Shown: piece after piece, positions 12,080-24,470 of the stretch
Position numbering within the stretch: the stretch's first letter is position 1
Layout: every line of letters begins with the position of its first letter
From: Immersiella caudata
Taxonomy: Eukaryota; Ascomycota; Sordariomycetes; Sordariales; Lasiosphaeriaceae
Length of the DNA stretch: 64,000 nucleotides
Reading direction: 5' to 3'
NCBI GenBank assembly: GCA_030512335.1
Contig: JAULSU010000006.1
Coordinates: 3,658,001-3,722,000 of the forward strand
Notes under the pieces: generated by a model
The model's database searches: none
What the model was told of the DNA's origin: nothing
Seen by the model: only the letters and a program-made list of their open reading frames with translations
Made by a program: the position numbers and the translations under genes

Positions 12080-14854
12080 GCTGGTGGTCTGGATGGAATA
12101 GGGGTGTGAGGCTGTCGCGCGAAGTGTCGAAGATCCGCAAGTCGCGGTGGTGGGAAACCACAGGAAGCTGCTAGGATTTCCGGTCGTCGCCAATTGCACA
12201 CTGCTGTATGATGTGGTTGAACGGAACAGGTAAAGGAACAAGCCACAAGGGGAAAATATCGACCCGGAGATGTAGGAAGATTCTACGCGCCGTTTTGATC
12301 TCAACTAGGGGTCCAAAACGCAGTGACGGAAAAATTTCTGGAACTTTTTTTTGCAGTTCAGAGCTGGCTCCCCCACATTTCGACGAGGTGGGTCCCTGGG
12401 CCTTGGTCCGTGCGAGCAGCCAGACAGAACTTTGCGAGGACTAGAGGTGAAGTCCCGTGACCTTAGTGGGGGATGGAACGGCCCAAAAGCCCCGTGACTC
12501 AGCATGTGACCTGTTGATCCGAGTGGTAGGGATGAGTCATCGCATCCACAACGAAGAGCAAATAGGAAGGCGGTGTGGCTGTGATTAATTGCCTCAGGCA
12601 TCACACATTCCAAATTTGCGGCTGGAGGGCGTTGTGATTGGTCGGGAGCCCACAGGCGGCTGGGCCTTTTGATTGAGGAACGTGAATGAGAGGACGGATG
12701 GATTACGCGGTCTTGTGTTGCCTTTGTTCTGGCTTTTCAGTCCGTTGGGCTGTTCACTTTCGGAGTGTTTGCCTTCCTACCATCGTGGCCGCCGACCAAC
12801 AGATCTCGGGAAGTAAAGCCTTTCGAGGTGTTTGCGCTCAAGTATCCCTTCGTACTTGCAAAAGCTGCCCCTCCTTGGGTGAACGAGAAAAGCTAGGGGA
12901 GCTTCATCCCTGTCCATGGTGTGGGACGGCCGAGTGCTGATTGGACGCGGGCCTTCGAAGCTAAGCTCCATCCCTGCAAGTGGCGTCTTGGAAGAAGCGA
13001 GCCGTGGAGGAAAGCTTGGGCGGGCGCGACTTGTCCTAAACCGACAGTCCAAGCTACAAATAATCAAGTGACCCCGATTCCAGATTTTCCGCGATTTTGC
13101 TCGCGAAAAACTCCTGACGCCCCCGCCCTCCCGCCTGCGACCAACCAGCGAGCTTACTGCACAACTCACCCAAGGGTACATCGAAAAAGTACCCGGCCAT
13201 CCGTGCTCGAGAAAAAGGCAAAACGCGCGACACATCGCAAACCCAGTCCCGAGCGAAGGGGTTCAACGGGAATTCGCACAACGAAATTTCCTTTTTAAAT
13301 TAGACCGTTAGCACCCCCTTTCGCGGTTGGCTGCCTGCACCTCCTGTCGCGTCATTCTCGTGTACCCCTGAGAACGCGGTCCTGGTTACGATCGCGGTGC
13401 AGCACCCAGTTTCAGATCGCAGAAGCTGCCGTCGTGGACTTGTCGCCGTCAACGCCGCCATCGTTGGCGCCATCATTGCCGACGTTTGCCCTCGGCTCCG
13501 AGCAGCTGCAACAGACAGTCCATGCAGCCAAATCAATAGGCGTCAAAATTGCCTGCGGTTCAAATCAATCGCTTTCTCCCGTTTCCGAGTGATCCGTCTT
13601 GGTGCTGGTCGAGCCGGAAGCGTTCGCTGTTCGCTGTTCGGAGGCCGTCCAATTTTTTGCAGGTGAGCAGGCCCGTTCCCGTGTTTGTTGGCGTGCGGAG
13701 GCTTTGTGTGTGTGCCGAGCTCCCTCGCGCGTCGCATGCGGCTCCGTTTTCAGTCTCCAGTCGTCTGTCGCATTCCCGCTTCATCAGCGCCCGTCGCTGG
13801 GCTGTGCGAGCCCGTGGCTCGACGCTGCCCACCGGCGCGGCACTGGTGGCAAGCGACGGCCGTGGGTGGCAGATGAGTTTTGGAGAGGCGATGGCGATGT
13901 CTGCGCTGGGTTGGTTTTTCGACAGAACAGAAATCCAGCCAAGGCGTGGTACAAGACACACCCTGTACTCCTTGGGCGATCGCGCACGGCCCATCTCGCA
14001 TGCCTACGGCCAACCAGACTGCTCAAAGCGGGTTCGATAAGCCAGACGAGCCAGTCAGAGGCGGAGCCACCCGCGACGCTCTGGGCCAAGACAGCTCTCA
14101 TAAATAGCTCTGGGCTGCCGACCGGGACTGACATGTGTTTTCACCCAGAAATTTTGAAAAGGCCTGACGCGGTACGAAACCAACTAGGCCCCACATTTCC
14201 CGGAACGGACCAACCACAGCCAGCACAGGTAGCATAACGCGACAGGCTGCACTCTCCAACATCGGCCGGGCAATCCTTTTCTCCTCCCTCTTTTTTTTTT
14301 CCTGCCAGCACCTCGCGACTCCGCGCCGCGCACCAACCCCCAATCCCGGCCAGCGGTCGCATCAACCCCAGCCACCCAGAATTGCGCCCGACTCGTTCTA
14401 GGTTTTTCCTTCCCGACTGTCGCCATCGCGCGAGGCTGGCAACCCGGCTCCTTGCAGTCTTCAGCCTTCCTCCCCACTGCGCAGCTTTGCACAAATGTAA
14501 GTGGTCGCCGCCATCCTTCTTTTTTCTCGTTCTTGCCCTTCTCGCCTCCTTCCATGCCCAAACGCGTGCGCACGCTCCGCCGCCGCCAAAAAGTCACATC
14601 CCCACCACGCGCCAATCGCCTCTGTCGCAACACCCACTATCGCAGCCAACGCTGTCGCATATCTTTCTGCTTCACCTGACCCCCTCTACCCTGTGGTGTT
14701 GCGCAACGCGCGCTACTTCCTATTTACCCCACCGTCTTGCTGCATCTTTCTTGCGCTTCTCAGTAGCGCGCCCGTGGATGTCGCACGGCTGCTAACCAGC
14801 GCAAAAAGTTGAGTTCATGTCGCATCCGCTGCATTGAGTCGCGCACCGCTCCGA
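12080..14854. other. Divergent promoter region between Utp5-like gene and BDF1
   Basis: 2.8 kb separating two divergently transcribed genes. The half next to BDF1 is strongly pyrimidine-rich (14270-14560), as is common in fungal promoters and leaders. A GTAAGT sequence at 14498-14503 could be the donor of a 5'-UTR intron of BDF1. The open frames here are Arg/Pro/Ser-rich in every frame and show no domain. Confidence 0.45.
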
Positions 14855-17797
14855 ATGGCAGTCATGACGACTCAACAGTCAGAAGGTGTGCTCCTCGAGG
14901 AGAAGTTGGTCAAGATGACCACCATCATCGACACAGATGTCCGCAACGGCAATTCTGAGGTCAACGGGTAAGCATCGCGCGCGCCTTCCCTTCCGTGGCA
15001 CTCTCGCGACGCTATCCCGCCGGCTCCTCCCCGAGACTAGCGAAGCGGAGCTACTTCCACCCATGCCCAAGTTAATGTCTCGAGCAACGAGGAACTAACC
15101 AATCCTTGATGTAGCCACAGCTCACCAGCGCCGGTTGGGGACAGCATACCGAATCACAAGACCGACGCAAAAATAGAGCTCAACGAGGTGGCTTTCTCGT
15201 CAAACCAGGCGGTGTCCAGCAAACCAAACGGTACACACGAGCCCAAGGTCGATGGTCCCGACAGCAGCATGGAAGAGCCCCGAAAGGACAATGCGGTCGA
15301 CAGCGAGATGCCCGATGCGCCCATGAAATCGCCAACTCCGCATGCTCAGAACGAGCCGACCGACGCGCCCGCTGCGACTGACGAGCCAGCCGCGGCCGTC
15401 CTGCCTCTGGTCCCGCTGGCGCCCGCCTCTCCCGCCGGCTCTGCCATCTCCCCAGGTACCAAAGAAGATGTGGTGATGGCAGATTCACAACCGCAGCAGC
15501 CGGAAGAGGCTGCAGGTGCGGAGAGGGCAGAGAGCACACAAGACACAGCAATCAGCGATGTGCCCGCTGCCACACCAGGCGCGGATGCAAACGACGCCGC
15601 AACCTCCCCAACCAATGCTGCTGGAGTCGATGTGGCTGCGGCTTCCCCGAGCGCACCAATAACGGCCGACACAAGCCTTTCAGAGCCGTCGCAACCCGCA
15701 GCCAAGGTCTCTCGGGAACGGGACATCGATAGCGAAGATGAGCCCGTGGCGAAACGCGCAAAGGTCGATACAACCGCGGAAGCAGTCGAGGTTAAGACCG
15801 GGCCTGACCGGATGGATTTGGACCAAGCGCCACCCGCGGCTGAGGTATCTCTCCTCAAAGAAGATGGCCAGCCGAAAGATCTATCCGACCCGTCGCTCAA
15901 TGGCAATCACATCACAAGCTATCAGGCTCGCACTTTGAGACAGATTTTGGCTGGCGTGAAAAAAACGAAGGCCGGCGCAAGTTTCAAGGCTCCTGTTCAG
16001 GACCTCTGGCCTGCTCTCTGGAGCGACTACTCTGCGAGGGTTTCCAACCCCATCGATATCGGGACGATGGAGAAGAAGCTACGCGGCGATCTTCCGAAGT
16101 ATCCGACGATGGGTGACTTCAAGGCTGACGTTACCCTCCTCGTCGAGAATTCCATCACCTTCAACGGCCCCGAACATGATGTCAGCGCCTTGGCTAGATC
16201 ACTCAAGGAGATGATCTTCCAGCGGATGGCCGGATTCCAGGCGGCCGAACCCGTAAAGGAGAAGAAGGAACCTGCGAAGCAACACCCTACCCGCCACGCA
16301 GAGCCTCGCGTCACCGCTCCACCCGCCGCCGCCGCTTCGCCCCAGCGCCCCCCTAAGAATGCGGACGCGCCGCCGAAGCCAACGGTTGAGTCCTCGGCCT
16401 ATGCCATCCCAGCCAACAACAACGGGGTCCCTCTCATTCGCCGCGATAGTACCAAGGGCGATGGGCGCGCCAAGCGACCTGTGAAGCCCGCACACCCGAA
16501 GGACCTAGTATACGACAACAAGCGCAAGAAGCTCTCCCCCGAGCTACGCTTCTGTGAGGAGGTGCTCAACGAAATTCGCAAAGGAAAATACTACGACTGC
16601 AACAACGCCTTCCAGCAACCCGTCGATCCCGTTGCCCTCCAGATCCCGACGTACCACAAGATCGTCCGCAAGCCCATGGACCTGTCGACGATGCATCAAA
16701 AGTTGGGTGCTGGCGACTACGTCTCCGCAAAGGACTTCGAGAAGGATTTCGACTTGATTGTTAAGAACTGCAAGTCGTTCAACGGAGAGGACCATGTCGT
16801 CTACAAGCAGGCCCTCGCACTGCAGCAACTTTTCAGAAAGGAGTTTAGCAAGAAAGAAGACTGGATGGCAAAGCACGCGCCTGTTGCGCCGCCAGCATCT
16901 TTCCATGCCGCCAGCCCCGCCCCCAAGGACGACTCTGAGGATGAGGGGCACGAGTCAGAGGCTGAACCCGAGGATGATCCAGAGCTCAAGGCCGCTCAGG
17001 CACGTGTGGTTACTATCCAACGTCGTCTTACGACCGAGCAACAGAAAGTCATGGACATGATCAATACGGGCACGGCTGAGATGGTCGATGTCGAAGTCGC
17101 CCAGTCGGTGGTAGCAATGCTGCAAAAGACCCTTATGGGGGAACGCGCGAAGCTTGCGCAGCTGCAGCAGTCTAAACCATCCAAGCCCAAGGCCACGAAG
17201 GCGAAGAAGGCGGCAGGTGGCGGTGGCAACAAGAAGGCTGCTGGCGGTGGCGCTCATGATCGTCCTACAAAGAAGGCTGGTGGCACTAAGAGGGCAGCTA
17301 AGCGCAAGATTGGTGCGGTCGAAAAGGAGATCATCGCTGCCGGCATAGGGGAACTCGATGGCGCTGATCTCGAGAAGGCTATCGACATTATCAAGAGGGA
17401 CACAGGTCAAGGAGAGAACGACTCGGGCGAGCTCGAGTTGGACATTGAACAACTCTCTGACGCTGCTTTGATCAAGCTTTACGACCTTTCGGTGGCTATT
17501 TTCCCCGAACTGAAGAGGAAGCACGAGGAAAGCTTTGCCCCTCCGCCAGTCCCAGTCCCTGCCCCCAAGAGTAAGCCGGCCGCCAAGAACAAGAAGAACA
17601 AGCCGATGAGCAAGCTCGAGCAAGAGCGGCGTATCGCACAACTCAATGAGCTTCGAGCTCAGGCTGGCCGACAAGCTTCCGGAAGTCAAGAGCCGATGGA
17701 ATCCATCGAGGGGAATGGTAACGGCAGAGCGTCCACAGATCCCGTCCCCAACCGGGCTATGGACAGTGAGGATGAGGAGAGCTCGGAAGAGGAATAA
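14855..17797 (+). CDS. BDF1: BET-family double bromodomain protein Bdf1
   Basis: Two exons, 14855-14967 and 15115-17797, give 931 residues. The 147-base intron splits a Gly codon (AACGG|GTAAGC ... GTAG|CCAC). Bromodomain 1 is at about residues 305-410 (NPIDIGTMEKKL, then the acetyl-lysine-binding Asn in ENSITFNG). Bromodomain 2 is at about 516-620 (KPMDLSTMHQKL, then NCKSFNG). An extra-terminal NET domain lies at about 771-845 (ELELDIEQLSDAALIKLYDL), followed by a basic stretch and an acidic Ser/Glu tail (SEDEESSEEE). This order is diagnostic of BET proteins, which bind acetylated histone H4, recruit TFIID and set heterochromatin boundaries. The N-terminal 300 residues are disordered and Ala/Pro/Asp-rich, longer than in yeast. 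The family is certain; the exact start (ATG 14855 versus ATG 14864) is less so. Confidence 0.95.
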
Positions 17798-18953
17798 GCG
17801 CTTCTGCGCCTGCTTCCTCCTGTATGAGTACTATCGCTATGATCTCCGCTCCAGCACCGATCCAACGTTGGCTTACCCTCGTGCCATCAATCGGCACTTG
17901 CGTTTGGGTCTCCGTCCGCGCCGCCATGGTGGTCGGTCTAGGACTACCGTTCCGCGCGGACATCATCGCTGTTTTGCTGCACTTGCCGCAAATTCGAGAC
18001 ATGACGCCTCGCGCACACACATGACTCGCCCCAAGGGTCAGGGCACGAATACCCCGATCCTGCGTTACCCACAGCAGACCAAGACCTCCATACCCTCGAT
18101 ACTTCTCTTTCGACTGTAGGAATATTGCCGTGTACCTTTTATAAAGAACCCCCCTCTCGGTCTTGGTCGACACAAGCTGCGGCAAGATAGTCCTCGGGTA
18201 TGAGTTTACCTCCGGCATATCTCGTCTCTGGGGAAGAGGCTCAGAAACAAAAGAAGGCGGGTATGGGAGGATATGAATTGCTTTTGATGATGAGCGACGG
18301 ATATCGGGCGGCAAGAAGCCGTAACTAACTCGGTCCGCGGAGGAGTAGCGCTTGCTGGTGCTGCTTGCCCATTTGATATCCAGGGAATGGCTAGGCGGGT
18401 GAAATGTTTGAGTATCACAGACACCGAGGTTTCTCGGTGCACATACTACCGCCCCGGCGCGCCACCAGAGTTTCGGCGGCGCTGCTTTAAGAGGCTGAGA
18501 AGTACAATGGCTGTTGGTGCCGCCGTCTTCATTGAGGATGGATGAGCGCAGAGCCAAACAGAAGTTAGGGAAATAGAGCACTACTTCCCCATTCTCTGGT
18601 GTCTTCATGTGACTACCTTTTGTGTGTCTGGTACGGTCGGTACCTTCGAGTGCAACGTGTGTTCGAGTGTGAATGAAGGCACTGCGATGCCCCTCTTGTC
18701 CCCATGTCACCTAGTGGTGAATATGTGCTGGGTGTGTGGCAGATATCTGCAAGCGATATTCGTTAGCCGTGTCTCTGGAGGTGAAGTAGACAAGAGAAGC
18801 TCCCCCGATGGATGTGTGTTTGACTTCCAAAAGCAAGGAATGCAAAATTCGCAATGCGGTGTTTCAAGGGCGTAGGGTAGTGGAGCCAGCTGGGAGGAAA
18901 AAGAATGCTATCGGCGATGAGTCGCTCAAGCGCCTGAAGACGGCTTTTGTCGC

Positions 18954-18974
18954 GGGGGGGGGGGGGGGGGGGGG
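18954..18974 (+). repeat. Poly-G tract, 21 bases
   Basis: An uninterrupted run of 21 G on the plus strand in a non-coding interval. Runs of this length are mutation-prone and difficult to sequence, so the exact length is uncertain. Confidence 0.9.
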
Positions 18975-20294
18975 CAGAGAGCTGCGCTTCGGCGCTCGTA
19001 GAATGGGCTCACCAAGGATCCATTCTGGAAAATTTGTCAGAAATTGTGCAGGTCGCGAAAGACGAGGAGATGGGCTGTATCGGCGATGGTGATGGTGATG
19101 GTAGTGCTCTGTCTTGACACTCACCTTGCGACCGCCATTGCCGTCTCCGACGTCCATGCTTCAGATGCGGCTTCCAAAATTCCTTCCGTTCCCAATTTGC
19201 GGGTTTGAAGCAAAGCTTGTTGGCCAGAAAAGACGTGTTTGACTTTGTGGCGTTATCACATCTTCTCCGGCCCGCGTCAGGATCTGACCGGGTTGGAAGC
19301 TGAGCGGTATGTCGAGCAAACTCCAGGGGGCGCCCACTGGTTGATGATGATGAAAGCGGATGGGGTGAGGGACGCGGGGCAGCCTCGTTCCAGCACTCAT
19401 GGCATCGGCCCACAGGGCACGGGCTCAAAGGGAGACGGGGCGAGGGCGGCCAATAGGCGATCCAGGCAGCCCCACTCAGGGGCCAAAGCCACGCTGTAGC
19501 TGATCGCCTCCAGCGCCCAGATGTTCTGGGAATCGCTGCAACGATCGTGTGAGAGAGACAAAAATCGAAAGGGAGGAGCTTGGAACTTGGGACGGTGCGG
19601 TCTCGCCCAAATCGACGGGTTCTTGCCAGCGCAAGAGATTGTGCAATAAAACAGGAAAGTTGGTGGCTTTTGGGGGACTGATAAGGTTGCGGAGGCGCCC
19701 CACAACTCAGAAAAAGTCCAACGAGAGAAGAAGGTATGTGACGTTGAAGGAGGGGAGACGAAAAGAAGTGTTTCTGTGTTGATTGCAAAGAAGGGCGTTT
19801 GAGGAATACTCCGAGTTTGGTTGAGGTTTGCGGAAGAAGACGAAGGGCTGAGTGCGTTCCTACATAGAAATGAGTCGCAAAGAAACGGTGCCGAAGCTGG
19901 GTTTGATCACAGTTGAAGTGTGGTGAAACTGCAAAAAGGGAGGGGCTTGTGCGATTCTGGGGCTGTTGGGTGAGCTCCACAACAGCAGAGCTTGGTTGAG
20001 ACTTCCTTCTTCCAAACCAACCTCAGCATCAACAACTCCCAGCCTTGTGTTTTGACGCGGCAATTTGTGTTCCGATTGCTGAGCCGTGAGCCCATCATTC
20101 CGACAATAACAATGGCAGACGACATCTGCGGCCTTGATGACAACCAGTCGCCTCCTCCCACGTTCCCGTCGCCCACCCCACCTACACAACCACAAGATTG
20201 GCGCATGGCATTTCGATTTGACACCAACCAGCCTTCAAGTTCATGGGCGACGACAGGACGAGGTCGGTAGCCGCCATGGATTGGTCCTCTCTCT

Positions 20295-20322
20295 AACTGC
20301 CAACTGCCAACTGCCAACTGCC
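20295..20322 (+). repeat. Tandem AACTGCC x4
   Basis: Four perfect head-to-tail copies of the 7-mer AACTGCC, upstream of the small membrane-protein gene. No function is evident. Confidence 0.9.
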
Positions 20323-20682
20323 CTGAGCTGCATGGCAGGATGCTGAGCGATGAGAGAAGCTCCCTCTTCCACGGCTGATTACACGGGATCAACCGTTGAC
20401 ACGCCAAAGTGGACGCTCATCAGCACCAGAATCAACATCGCCCCGGATATATCACATACCCTGCACCTTCCCAGCCGAGCGAGATGTCCCCCTGCAACAA
20501 AGCGGTCTGCCGACCTCTGCGGCTGAGCCGCCTCACCGCGTCTCGGGTGTGATTGCGGGGCTCCGAGCTCCCGTCTCGACAAATATCCTTGACCTCACCC
20601 ACAAAGAATCTGGCCAAGTCCAATTCAATCCATTCCCAGATCAGCAAACCGACGACCCCACGACTACCAGAAGCAAGCGAAG

Positions 20683-21170
20683 ATGCTGGGAAAAGTCCTT
20701 CTCACAATTGATGCCATTGGCCTCCTCTTGGGCGCTCCTATCGCCGACATGAGCCACAGCCACATCTACAACCCTCGCTGGCCACCTCACGCAAAGTGAG
20801 CACCCCCAAGATTGCAGGAACAGAAGTCACCTTGCAGAGCATCTCACATCAGACAAACAGGTTTCACTGCGGACAAACCATCACGCTTTCAGTCGCCCTA
20901 GGCCTGGCGACACTTTTCTTCACGTGGCGTTCATCCTTTCTAGCACCGTCCACGCCAGCAGCTGTTGCAGCTCGGGTCGCACGAGACTCTCTCCACACGG
21001 CGGTTGTGGTCGGGACCATCTACTGGCTGGCCGGTCTCATCGCGGTAACGTACCCCGGAAGCGCCGGGAGTGACCCGGAGTTCGGGACTGGCTTTCCCCA
21101 AGCGCCCGTCTTCTCGGCCTTCACGACTGTGGCCGTCACGGGCTGGGCGTACGAGACGTGGATGCGCTAG
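20683..21170 (+). CDS. Small four-helix membrane protein, DUF6640-like
   Basis: Two exons, 20683-20795 and 20861-21170, separated by a 65-base intron (GTGAGC ... AAACAG) that splits a Lys codon, giving 140 residues. The protein opens with a helix (MLGKVLLTIDAIGLLLGAP), then a conserved-looking HxHIYNPRWPPHAKFH motif created across the splice junction. Three more hydrophobic segments follow (about residues 48-65, 85-103 and 118-135), ending AYETWMR. The order of helix, NPxWPPHAKFHxGQ and three helices fits the fungal DUF6640 family of unknown function. The in-frame continuity of the motif across the intron is the main support for the gene model, since neither exon alone gives it. An enzymatic role is not known. 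Confidence 0.8.
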
Positions 21171-22379
21171 AGTATCGAACCTTGATCATCAGAGAGGAAG
21201 CCTGCCGGGTGCCGGATGCCGGTTGGTATCGGCGGGCCTGGGATCGGAAATGACGACTGACGGATCGAGAATATCACAATTCTCCATGGGGCTTGGAGTG
21301 CAACAATTGCGCATGAGCGATGGCAACCGAAGCGCCCCTTGTAAATATTTACGCGGACGGGTCCGTATTTCGGCAACGGAATGCCGGTGCCTTGCTTGTG
21401 GAGCTACTAATCTGTACGCAATCTTCAAGTAATCGAACCCAACTTAATGCAACAGAACACGCAGCAGCTCAGCAGCTCAAGCACGAGGCGTCGCGGCAGC
21501 CGCCTCGAAAACCTAAAAATCAGAAAGAGAGGAGTGAAAGCCTTTGCGAGCCGTTACAACCCCAAAGCGCCGAAGCGAGCGAACGGCGTCAGAACCTTCT
21601 TGAGTAGTCACATCTCGGCATCTCCCGACTCCACCCACTTTGCCCAACCCCTGTCCATATCTCGGCTTTCCTAGACGATGACGCGTGCCTGTGGAGGCTC
21701 GCTGAAACATTTCTCGTTGCTGGTCGCCGCTTCGACAGTTCACGGCTCGGCGAACGGTTCAACAGTTCGAATCGATACCGGCACATAGCATTAACTAGTC
21801 CGCTCCACCATCCAGCTCCCCGTTCAGCTCCAAGCGGTGCTGCATGACGCCGCCCCTCAACGGCGCCGCGCCGGTCCCCTTCATCGAGCGTATAAGGCGC
21901 TAAGAAAAACCATGCTGGAGCCCGCGCCAGTCGCCAGTCTCCCCCCTGGACCGCGATGGGTGTTCTCTCCCAATGGGACACGGCAAGGACAAGGGGCCAA
22001 GTCTCTGCAGTCTAGACCCGGTTACCTGTCCCTAGCTACGGATCCGTAGTTCCACCAGGAGAACTCCCTTCCGTTTTGGTCCCTCTTCTCTGTTCACGCC
22101 ACGAATTCTTGCTTCATCATCCACCCTTGGGGTTTTTGTTTTGCTTCTGTCCCGTTCGAACAGAGGGTGCCGTTGAATCAGGCGGGCTGCTTTGCCCTTC
22201 CGTTCCTTCGGCTGTGTCCTTTCCTTCCTTACTTCTTCTTGTCATTCATTGACCCCATATTTGGGTTGGATATTTGCATTTACAGCGGCGATCATCACGG
22301 CGTGGGACTTCTCACTCCCCCCCTTCTCCTACCTACCCGTCCCGGCTCAGCTAGGGGCTTGTCAGCTCCCTGCGCCGAC
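21171..22379. other. Intergenic region
   Basis: 1.2 kb with no supported gene. The last 250 bases before 22380 are pyrimidine-rich and match a promoter/5' leader of the following gene. Confidence 0.45.
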
Positions 22380-24022
22380 ATGCTCGCGAATGGGTTCCCC
22401 TACAGTCCTCTGAAGAGGACACGGTTGCGAGAGCGCGGTCTGCGCTGCGTAACGGCTTTCTTCTCTGGTCGAGTGCTGCGCGGCGCGCCGAGGCTGCTGA
22501 TATATCTCGTCGCATGTCTCATCATCTCATTCCTAGTTCTAAGGTTTGTATCACAGGAGTTGTCACAGGCCGCGGCTGAGACGAGCAAGGCGGTATGGCA
22601 CTGGCACACGGGCGAGTCGTGGGATGCGTCGAGGATACGAATTGATCAGGAAAACTTCCTGGGGTACGGAGAGGACGGCCTGGGGAACTTCAGGATTGTG
22701 GTATTTGGAGAGCAGGATGTGGCCACCCCGAGCCGGAAACGGACGGGGGAAAAGGTCCCGGGGTGGACGGACGTGATGTGCCGAGAGGTTTGCAGAGGGT
22801 CCATGCCAGCCCCTGATACCTGGCTAACATGTCTCAGCTTCACTGCTCGACTTACATGTCCTACGTTCCCAGTCGTGACAACAAGGAACGATCGATGCTA
22901 TCCATCGGGCTCTACGCCCAAGCACTTGAGGAGGTAGCAAAGCATTCGAGTGACGCCAGCGGGCCCGGGGAAGACTACAGCTTCCAGGCAGAGGCCTACC
23001 CCACCGCATGGGAGCTACCTGATCTCGACCAGCAGATCACAGCATTCTTAGCCACCAAGGCACCAGACACGCCACCACGAGAGACCCTCTGGGTATTCAG
23101 CTTTGGCACATGGGACGTCTGGTCCCTGGCGACCCTCCCAGCAGACTACGGCCGGCTCCTCATGGGTCAAATGACCGACTACCTCTTTCAGCAAATCGAA
23201 CGAGTCTACCAAGCCTCCCTCAACCAATCCTCCATCGCGTACTCGGACGTCCACGGCAAGTTCCAACACCCCTCGGTCGAGCAACGTCAACATCGTACCG
23301 ACATGTTCCGCGTCCTCATTCCCCGCCTCTTCGACCCAACCCTCACCCCCGCCTGGTCAACCGACCGACCCGACCTCGGCGACGGCCACCCCAAAGCCGA
23401 GCAGCTCCGCACCACCACCATTCTTACCAACGAATGGAACGACCACATCCTCAAAAAGATGGAATCATGGGCCCGCGGTCCCGACAGCAATGGTAACAGC
23501 GCCCCCGCCCCTGCACCGGAGCCCGAACGAAAAGACCCCCTCGCCGCCGAAAAGGCCGCCGACAAGGAAGACACCGCCCGTGAACTCCTCTCCCTCTACG
23601 GCGTAGGCCCCGCCACCCAAGAGCCCCCCCAATCCCGCTCCCCCGAAGCCCAACCCCCACCTAATCACCGCCGCTCCGTCCCCCATTTACCCCGCTCCTC
23701 CTCCCCCTCAGATCCCCTCCGCGACGGCTTCCTCCTAGACCTCCCCTCCTACATCATCGACGCCATAACCGAGCGCCAACTCCGCGCCGCCGGTCTCAAG
23801 GACGGAAACGGAGTAGGCGGGAAGCCGGTGGGAGAGGGGTTCAAGGATGTGTGGAGCTCGTGCGCGGGGGAGATGAGGGAGCGGGTGTGCGAGATGATGC
23901 AGGAGCATTTGTTTACGACGGGGTGGACGGTGAGTGGAAGGGCGGTGAGGAATATTGGGGAGATTGCGGCGGAGATGGTTTTGGTTAATGCGACGGCTCG
24001 GAGTGGGTGGGAGGGGAGGTGA
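22380..24022 (+). CDS. Membrane-anchored SGNH-hydrolase-like protein
   Basis: Exons 22380-22787 and 22838-24022 give 530 residues. The 50-base intron has a clear branch point (GGCTAAC) and joins MCRE to LHCSTYMSYV. ATG 22380 is the first ATG in the frame. One signal-anchor helix lies at residues 39-57 (LLIYLVACLIISFLVLRFV), so the bulk is probably lumenal or extracellular. The remainder resembles fungal SGNH/GDSL-fold proteins: a strand followed by FGEQDVATPS in the block I position (about 108-118) and FSFGTWDVWSL (about 223-233) in the position of the GxND block. The block I serine of GDS is not present in FGEQDV, so hydrolase activity is doubtful. A long low-complexity Pro/Ala/Glu insert (about 350-430) precedes the C-terminal helical part. 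The family call is tentative. Confidence 0.7.
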
Positions 24023-24470
24023 TCCCTTCGTAAAGGGGTGTTTTTGCTGGTACTGGTAGAGGGTAGATGTTTGGGTGGTGTGGTTTTGGTCGCTTTTGGT
24101 TGGGCTTTTGTTGTTATACATGGCTGCTGGGATTTAAATGGTTTCTTTTGTTAGACACTGTCGGATAGGAGATAGCATTGAATGGAGTTGGATTGTTCTT
24201 TTGTTCCTCGCAAGTTCATGTCTTGGGGATGATGATGGATGATGTTGGGTTAGGGTTCGGAAGTTAACCCCTGTCAGCGGCGCATGTGGCTGCCTGCAGG
24301 GGTCATCATGTGCCGCCTTTCCCGCGACCAGTTAGTTGCCTGCCGGTCGGGTGCAACCTCGATTCAACATCGTCATCCTCCCAACCCCCCCCCCCCATCC
24401 TCCACGCCTTCGTCTTCCTCTCCCTCCTCCTCGCCCACATGGCGCGATCACTCCTATTAAACCACCTACA
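24023..24470. other. Intergenic region / promoter of the battenin gene
   Basis: About 450 bases with no coding signal. It contains a C12 run at 24385-24396 inside a pyrimidine-rich leader shortly before the ATG of the next gene. Confidence 0.45.
24385..24396 (+). repeat. Poly-C run, 12 bases
   Basis: Twelve consecutive C in the pyrimidine-rich leader upstream of the battenin gene. Confidence 0.85.

Larger units (their letters stand above)
17798..20682. other. 2.9 kb intergenic region with long poly-G tract
   Basis: No gene could be supported. It holds a run of 21 G at 18954-18974 and four perfect copies of AACTGCC at 20295-20322. Open frames of about 320 codons exist on the minus strand (17757-18710 and 19009-19980), but their composition is unlike the neighbouring proteins and no domain is seen. 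The right end presumably contains the promoter of the small membrane-protein gene. Confidence 0.45.

Noticed and set aside
17757..18710. 317-codon minus-strand frame after BDF1
   Set aside because: It overlaps the BDF1 3' end, shows no domain and has no gene-like composition; I treat it as chance.
19009..19980. 323-codon minus-strand frame
   Set aside because: The composition is Ser/Pro/Arg-rich like neighbouring non-coding frames, and it overlaps simple sequence near the poly-G tract.
20113..20270. Small frame starting MADDICGLDDNQSPPP
   Set aside because: 52 codons, low-complexity, no homologue known to me and no splice continuation; not enough to call a gene.
21760..21780. GTTCGAATC word resembling a tRNA B-box
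   Set aside because: No A-box at the right distance and no acceptor stem pairing.
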